Both the position numbers and the translations under genes were made by a program. This document shows positions 5,911 to 10,030 of a DNA stretch of 10,030 bases, piece after piece (the first letter of the stretch is position 1; each line of letters opens with the position of its first letter). This stretch comes from an uncultured Streptococcus sp. (GTDB taxonomy: Bacteria > Bacillota > Bacilli > Lactobacillales > Streptococcaceae): the NCBI GenBank assembly GCA_934201655.1, contig CAKPXD010000047.1:1-10030 (forward strand). The letters are read 5' to 3'. Under the pieces are notes generated by a model that searched no databases, had not been told where the DNA came from, and saw only the letters and a program-made list of their open reading frames with translations.

Positions 5911-7075
5911 AGAGGATTTTATCTGCTCGATCTACCATAAATAGGGAGATTGTCATGATGATATCAATAACTAGAAGAGCCAATACAGCTGGGATCCAGG
6001 AATGGAACATGTCAAAGCTGTAACCAAAGAGAGTTGGACCGACAGCTGCCAAAATGTAGCCTCCGGTCTGGGCAAGTCCAGACAATTGGGCCGTCTTTTC
6101 AGGTGAGCTTGTTTTGATGGAGAAGCAAACCATGAGATAAGGGAAAAGAGCGCTACAGGCAGTACCAATCAAGAGATGCGCTACTAACCAGTAGAGGAAG
6201 CTGTTGCTCGGGTATAAGAGCATGGCAATTCCAAGCAATCCGGCGATAGAGATGACTGTCAGCATGATTTGACGGTGACGATTGGACAAACGAGTCGTTA
6301 AACTTGGAATAGTCATCGAGAAGGGGATACTAGTTAGAGAAAAGATCGAAGCTAAAAGACCGGCATCTGTGTGAGATAAGCCAGCACTGATTGCCATGGT
6401 AGGTAACCAGGTCATACTGGTATAGAAGAGTAAGGACTGAAGTCCACCGAATACAATAATAGCCCAAACCTGCTTGTTTTTTAGGATGTTCTCTTTCTTT
6501 TGTTTTTTCTCACTTCCTTTTAGAAAATGATTGTGACGATGATTGGGGAACCAGACAATTAAAGTGAGTAGGCAGACCAAGGATAAACAGAGGATCAAGC
6601 CTTTCCAAGATGTCGCCTGAGTAATGGGTACAGAGAGATAGGAAGCAAGAGCCGTTGTAATCCCCATAGAGGTCACATAGATGGTTGTTAGAAAGCCAAT
6701 CTTTTGTGGGTGATTGGCCTGAATGGCGCTAGGAAGGAGCACGTTAAAGATCGCAATACTTGCTCCGATGAGTAAAGTCCCTAGATAGAGTAGAGGAAGA
6801 TTAAAGATACGAATCACTGAACCGATGGTCAATACGATTAGACTATAGGTGAAAAGGTGCTCGAGTCCAATTTTTTGAGCTAAACGAGTCGCAAAAGAGG
6901 AGAAGAGGGCAAACATCAAGAGAGGGAGACTGGTCAAAACACCAAGTGAACTAACTTCCACGCCTAAACCTTGGGCAATATCTCCCAAAACAGTTGGTAA
7001 AGCTGTGAAAGGAGCTCTTAAGACCGCTCCAATTAAGATAATTCCTAGAATAAAAAAGAGTGATCGTTTTTTCAT
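5909..7075 (-). CDS. MFS transporter, CynX/NimT-like family
   Basis: The protein has 388 residues from ATG 7075 and about 12 membrane helices in two halves, joined by a basic loop (HRHNHFLKGSEKKQKK, about 180-196). Features fitting the CynX/NimT branch of the major facilitator superfamily are the start FILGIILIGAVLRAPFTALPTVLGDI with Arg20 in helix 1, the first cytoplasmic loop SSFATRLAQKIGLEHLF, and SGLAQTGGYILAAVGPTLFGYSFD near the C-terminus. Known relatives export or import small anions or drugs (cyanate, 2-nitroimidazole); the substrate here cannot be read from sequence. An in-frame TTG at 7138 would lengthen the protein by 21 residues but lies inside the -35 box, while ATG 7075 has GAGGT four bases before it. 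The gene is a single unit with its own promoter and terminator, divergent from the glycosyltransferase. Confidence 0.88.
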   Translation of the reverse strand: MKKRSLFFILGIILIGAVLRAPFTALPTVLGDIAQGLGVEVSSLGVLTSLPLLMFALFSSFATRLAQKIGLEHLFTYSLIVLTIGSVIRIFNLPLLYLGTLLIGASIAIFNVLLPSAIQANHPQKIGFLTTIYVTSMGITTALASYLSVPITQATSWKGLILCLSLVCLLTLIVWFPNHRHNHFLKGSEKKQKKENILKNKQVWAIIVFGGLQSLLFYTSMTWLPTMAISAGLSHTDAGLLASIFSLTSIPFSMTIPSLTTRLSNRHRQIMLTVISIAGLLGIAMLLYPSNSFLYWLVAHLLIGTACSALFPYLMVCFSIKTSSPEKTAQLSGLAQTGGYILAAVGPTLFGYSFDMFHSWIPAVLALLVIDIIMTISLFMVDRADKIL

Positions 7076-7084
7076 GTGAACCTC

Positions 7085-7112
7085 AATAAGCTGATTTTGA
7101 TAACAGCTTATT
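7085..7112. repeat. Inverted repeat across the transporter promoter start region
   Basis: Nine-base arms AATAAGCTG (7085-7093) and CAGCTTATT (7104-7112) are separated by ten bases. The right arm runs into the -10 box (7110-7115); the left arm ends just before the ribosome site. With transcription starting near 7103 the full hairpin would not be in the RNA, so a protein operator is more likely than an RNA structure. Confidence 0.5.
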
Positions 7113-7138
7113 TTAAGGCTTTTTCCTATAGATGTCAA
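7110..7138 (-). promoter_or_regulatory. Promoter of the MFS transporter gene
   Basis: On the minus strand TTGACA (7133-7138) and TAAAAT (7110-7115) are 17 bases apart. Transcription should begin near 7103, giving a leader of about 28 bases before ATG 7075. An inverted repeat overlaps the -10 box. Confidence 0.85.
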
Positions 7139-7250
7139 GATGGCGTGAGGGAATCCATCTTTTAGCTGCGAAAAATCATTGAAAAAAGTTTGATAGATTT
7201 ACTAGTTTTTTTCTTGTATTCAAATAAAAATAGGAAAGTCTGAAAATTTG

Positions 7251-7259
7251 TGATAAAAT
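7251..7259 (+). promoter_or_regulatory. Possible extended -10 promoter of the glycosyltransferase gene
   Basis: TG-A-TAAAAT matches the extended -10 pattern, 33 bases before the GTG start at 7293. No good -35 exists at the right distance (AGGAAA at 7232-7237 is poor), as often seen with extended -10 promoters. The rest of the 7139-7250 stretch is AT-rich and holds nothing else I can name. Confidence 0.45.
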
Positions 7260-7292
7260 AGTGAAAGAAAATCTATATATTGGAGAAGTACT

Positions 7293-8123
7293 GTGTCTGA
7301 AAATCGTAAATTTAGCGTCTTGATGTCAGTCTATGTTAAAGAAAATCCAGCCTTTCTAGAAGAGGCAGTAGGGAGTATCTTACATCAAACGCTCAAACCT
7401 AGCGAAGTGGTCATCGTCGAAGATGGTCCGCTGACACCTGAACTGTATCAAGTTTTGGAGAAATTGGAAGCACAGTCAAGTATTCCAATCAAACGTTGCC
7501 CACTTGAGCAAAATCGTGGCTTAGGTTTAGCACTTCAGTACGGTGTCTTACAGTGCCAATATGACGTCATTGCCCGTATGGATACAGATGACATTGCTGT
7601 CGAAGACCGTTTCGAACAACAGTTCGAATTGATGGAAAAAGAAAACTTGGACCTGCTAGGTGGTCATATCGCAGAGTTTATCGACCAACCAGATGAGATT
7701 GTGTCTTACCGTCGTGTGCCGATTAAGCATGAGGATATCGTTGCCTACCAACGTATGAGAAGTGCCTTTAATCATATGACTGTTATGTTCAAAAGAAAGA
7801 TGGTTCTAAAGGCTGGCAACTACGAAGACGGTCTCTATATGGAAGATGATCTCCTTTGGCTCAATATGATTAGTGCAGGAGCTCGAACTGGGAATGTGGA
7901 CCAGATTCTATGTAAGGTGCGAGTGGGAGCAGGGATGTTTGAACGTCGTGGTGGTCTTCGCTATCTCAAACTCTATCGCCAAGCACGAAAGAGAATGCAC
8001 GAGCGTGGACAGATTTCTTATGGTGAATATCTGAAAAGTGTCTTAATCCAAGTTGTTGTTGCACTTTGCCCAGGCTTTGTACGACAGTTTATTTTTTTAA
8101 AACTTCTAAGAAAAAGCAAGTAA
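7293..8123 (+). CDS. Family 2 glycosyltransferase (GT-A fold)
   Basis: The protein has 276 residues and begins MSENRKFSVLMSVYVKENP, the nucleotide-binding start of GT2 enzymes. It shows VEDG (42-45), the metal-binding DTDD (97-100, in IARMDTDDIA) and the likely base in YMEDDLLW (182-189). These residues indicate an inverting transferase that moves a sugar from a nucleotide donor to a lipid or glycan acceptor at the inner membrane face. A hydrophobic C-terminal stretch (about 249-270) and basic tail may hold it to the membrane. The start codon is GTG, with GGAG seven bases before it. The CapD-like dehydratase gene follows after 77 bases with no clear terminator, so the two are probably co-transcribed and may act in one surface-glycan pathway. 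Donor and acceptor cannot be read from the sequence. From memory it corresponds to pneumococcal SP_0102. Confidence 0.9.
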   Translation: MSENRKFSVLMSVYVKENPAFLEEAVGSILHQTLKPSEVVIVEDGPLTPELYQVLEKLEAQSSIPIKRCPLEQNRGLGLALQYGVLQCQYDVIARMDTDDIAVEDRFEQQFELMEKENLDLLGGHIAEFIDQPDEIVSYRRVPIKHEDIVAYQRMRSAFNHMTVMFKRKMVLKAGNYEDGLYMEDDLLWLNMISAGARTGNVDQILCKVRVGAGMFERRGGLRYLKLYRQARKRMHERGQISYGEYLKSVLIQVVVALCPGFVRQFIFLKLLRKSK

Positions 8124-8200
8124 TTGTAGCCAATTGGATTTTAAAAATTTATCTGAAGATTACTAGAAAATGTGATTTTGTGTAGGAGGATACCATTCAC

Positions 8201-10030
8201 ATGAATAAAAAAATAACAGATTACGTAATTGATCTGGTTGAAGTATTAAATAAACAACAGAAACAAATTTTTTGGGGATTTTTTGATATTGCCAGTATGG
8301 TCTTATCAATTATTGTTTCCTATATTCTATTTTATGGCTTGATTAATCCAGCCCCGGTAGACTATGTCATTTACACAGGTCTAACCTTCCTTTTCTACCA
8401 ACTGATAATTGGATTCTGGGGGTTGAATGCTAGTATTAGTCGATATAGCAAAATAACAGATTTCATGAAGATTTTCTTCGGAGTAACTATCAGTAGTATC
8501 TTATCTTATGTGATCTGTTATGCTTTCTTGCCGCTCTTTTCTATCCGCTTTATCGTACTCTTTATCCTATTAACAACTTTCTTGATTCTACTTCCTCGTA
8601 TCACTTGGCAGTTGATTTACTCAAGACGTAAAAAGGGTAATGGAGAAGGAGAACACCGCCGTACCTTCTTGATTGGTGCCGGAGATGGTGGTGCGCTCTT
8701 TATGAACAGCTACCAGCATCCTACCAGTGACCTTGAACTAGTTGGGATTCTGGATAATGATGAAAAGAAAAAAGGACAAAAACTTGGGAAAATCCCAGTT
8801 TTGGGTTCTTATGATGATCTACCAGAATTGGCTAAACGCTACAGAGTTGAAAAAGTTATCGTTGCGATTCCGTCTCTAGATCCATCTGAATATGAACGAA
8901 TCCTGCAAATGTGTAACGGTATCGGTGTAAAATGCTTTAAAATGCCGATGATTGAGTCAGTTGTGCAAGGTATCCAGCCTCAAGTAGGTGGTTTCCAGAA
9001 AATTGATATCACGGACCTGTTGGGACGTAAAGAGATTCAGCTTGATGAATCACGCCTGGGTTCTGAAATCACTGGCAAAACAATCTTGGTGACTGGAGCC
9101 GGAGGTTCTATTGGTTCAGAAATCTGCCGTCAAGTTAGTCGATTCAATCCTGAACGTGTCGTTTTGCTCGGTCATGGAGAAAACTCTATTTATCTGATTT
9201 ACCATGAATTGATTCGCAAGTTCCAGGAAATTGATTTTGTTCCTGTCATTGCCGATATTCAAGATTACGATCGTTTGCTTCAAGTTTTTGAACAGTACGA
9301 ACCAGCGATTGTTTACCATGCTGCAGCCCATAAACATGTTCCGATGATGGAGCGTAATCCAAAAGAAGCCTTCAAGAATAACATCCTTGGAACTTATAAT
9401 GTTGCTAAGGCAGTTGACGCTGCTCGAGTTCCAAAAATGGTCATGATTTCGACAGATAAGGCCGTTAATCCACCAAACGTAATGGGAGCAACTAAACGTG
9501 TGGCTGAGTTGGTTGTCACAGGATTTAATCAACGTAGCCAATCTACCTACTGTGCGGTTCGTTTCGGTAACGTACTCGGTAGCCGTGGTAGTGTAATTCC
9601 TGTCTTTGAACGTCAGATTGCTGAAGGTGGGCCTGTAACGGTGACAGACTTCCGAATGACTCGTTACTTTATGACCATTCCAGAAGCTAGTCGCTTGGTG
9701 ATTCATGCGGGTGCTTATGCAAAAGATGGAGAAGTCTTTATCCTTGATATGGGCAAACCAGTACGCATTTATGATTTGGCTAAGAAAATGGTTCTACTCA
9801 GTGGTCATACTGAAAATGAAATTCCAATCGTAGAAGTAGGTATTCGCCCAGGTGAAAAACTATACGAAGAGTTGCTTGTATCAACTGAATTAGTTGATAA
9901 TCAAGTAATGGACAAAATCTTTGTTGGTAAAGTAAATGTAATGCCTCTTGAGATGATCAATCAGAAGATTGAAGAGTTCCGTACCTTGCAAGGTTCTGAA
10001 TTGAAGAGAGCAATCATAGCTTTTGCTAAT
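8201..10030 (+). CDS. CapD/WbpM/PglF-type nucleotide-sugar 4,6-dehydratase, membrane-anchored (C-terminus cut by window)
   Basis: The frame is open for 610 codons from ATG 8201 to the window end. Four membrane helices (about 25-48, 55-75, 90-110, 114-134) precede a first Rossmann domain with GAGDGG (159-164) and an extended short-chain-dehydrogenase domain with TGAGGSIG (298-305). Its active site reads STDKAVNPPNVMGATK, with T418-D419-K420 and Met428 in place of the usual Tyr of YxxxK, paired with Lys432. That exchange marks the family of UDP-GlcNAc 4,6-dehydratases (PglF, WbpM, FlaA1), which make 4-keto-6-deoxy sugars for capsules, O-antigens or protein glycans. The ending ELKRAIIAFAN is close to the usual C-terminus, so only a few residues should be missing. 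AGGAGG (8184-8189) is 11 bases before the ATG, a rather long spacing. The gene probably shares a transcript with the GT2 gene. From memory it matches pneumococcal SP_0103. Confidence 0.92.
   Translation, partial: MNKKITDYVIDLVEVLNKQQKQIFWGFFDIASMVLSIIVSYILFYGLINPAPVDYVIYTGLTFLFYQLIIGFWGLNASISRYSKITDFMKIFFGVTISSILSYVICYAFLPLFSIRFIVLFILLTTFLILLPRITWQLIYSRRKKGNGEGEHRRTFLIGAGDGGALFMNSYQHPTSDLELVGILDNDEKKKGQKLGKIPVLGSYDDLPELAKRYRVEKVIVAIPSLDPSEYERILQMCNGIGVKCFKMPMIESVVQGIQPQVGGFQKIDITDLLGRKEIQLDESRLGSEITGKTILVTGAGGSIGSEICRQVSRFNPERVVLLGHGENSIYLIYHELIRKFQEIDFVPVIADIQDYDRLLQVFEQYEPAIVYHAAAHKHVPMMERNPKEAFKNNILGTYNVAKAVDAARVPKMVMISTDKAVNPPNVMGATKRVAELVVTGFNQRSQSTYCAVRFGNVLGSRGSVIPVFERQIAEGGPVTVTDFRMTRYFMTIPEASRLVIHAGAYAKDGEVFILDMGKPVRIYDLAKKMVLLSGHTENEIPIVEVGIRPGEKLYEELLVSTELVDNQVMDKIFVGKVNVMPLEMINQKIEEFRTLQGSELKRAIIAFAN

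Noticed and set aside
5971..6168. Minus-strand frame of 65 codons
   Set aside because: It overlaps the transporter in another frame; its hydrophobic character is borrowed from the codons of the membrane helices.
7076..7138. N-terminal extension of the transporter from TTG 7138
   Set aside because: The TTG belongs to the -35 box TTGACA and would be upstream of the transcript; ATG 7075 has a proper ribosome site.
8124..8200. Possible separate promoter or terminator between the glycosyltransferase and dehydratase genes
   Set aside because: TTGGAT at 8134-8139 has no acceptable -10 partner and CCAATTGG is too short for a terminator; co-transcription is the simpler reading.
9116..9706. Open frame of 196 codons on the minus strand
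   Set aside because: It lies wholly inside the dehydratase gene, opposite a highly conserved catalytic domain, has no ribosome site and encodes no recognisable protein.

Overview
The window looks like a chromosomal segment of a Mitis-group Streptococcus (S. pneumoniae / mitis / oralis type). The evidence is low-GC DNA, strong AGGAGG ribosome sites, TTGACA-17-TATAAT-like promoters, and a gene order that I recall from the pneumococcal chromosome around SP_0092 to SP_0103: sugar-binding protein end, rhodanese-type tRNA hydroxylase, DUF4299, DUF6574, DUF4097, DUF1700, PadR, CynX-like transporter, GT2 glycosyltransferase, CapD-like dehydratase. The species is inferred from memory, not from a search. 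I see no tRNA, rRNA, CRISPR array, IS element or prophage.

Left part (1-2905, plus strand). The window opens in the last 97 codons of an ABC sugar-transporter binding protein, closed by a long terminator. It continues through a decayed membrane-protein gene (455-698: one frameshift, one stop, missing C-terminus). I read this as the relic of a CPBP (CAAX-type) intramembrane protease. Then come two single-gene units, each with its own promoter and terminator: trhO (tRNA U34 hydroxylation) and a DUF4299 protein of unknown function.

Middle part (2876-7138, minus strand). A four-gene unit is read right to left: padR - DUF1700/HAAS membrane protein - DUF4097 membrane-anchored beta protein - DUF6574 membrane protein. 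The first three overlap by 14 and 8 bases. Its near-consensus promoter lies between two copies of the same AT-rich palindrome in opposite orientation, 72 bp apart, the layout expected for autorepression by the PadR protein. This envelope-associated regulatory cassette is the least understood and most interesting system here. Upstream of it, a CynX/NimT-family MFS transporter is a separate unit with its own consensus promoter, an inverted repeat over its -10 region, and a terminator that starts inside its stop codon.

Right part (7139-10030, plus strand). Divergent from the transporter, a GT2 glycosyltransferase is followed after 77 bp by a large membrane-anchored nucleotide-sugar 4,6-dehydratase of the CapD/WbpM/PglF type, which runs off the window end. 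The pair probably makes or transfers an unusual sugar for a surface glycan. No other glycan genes are visible next to it in this window.

Several of the longest open frames start too far upstream. The better starts, judged by ribosome site and promoter position, are 1943 (not 1901), 4870 (not 4879) and 7075 (not 7138).
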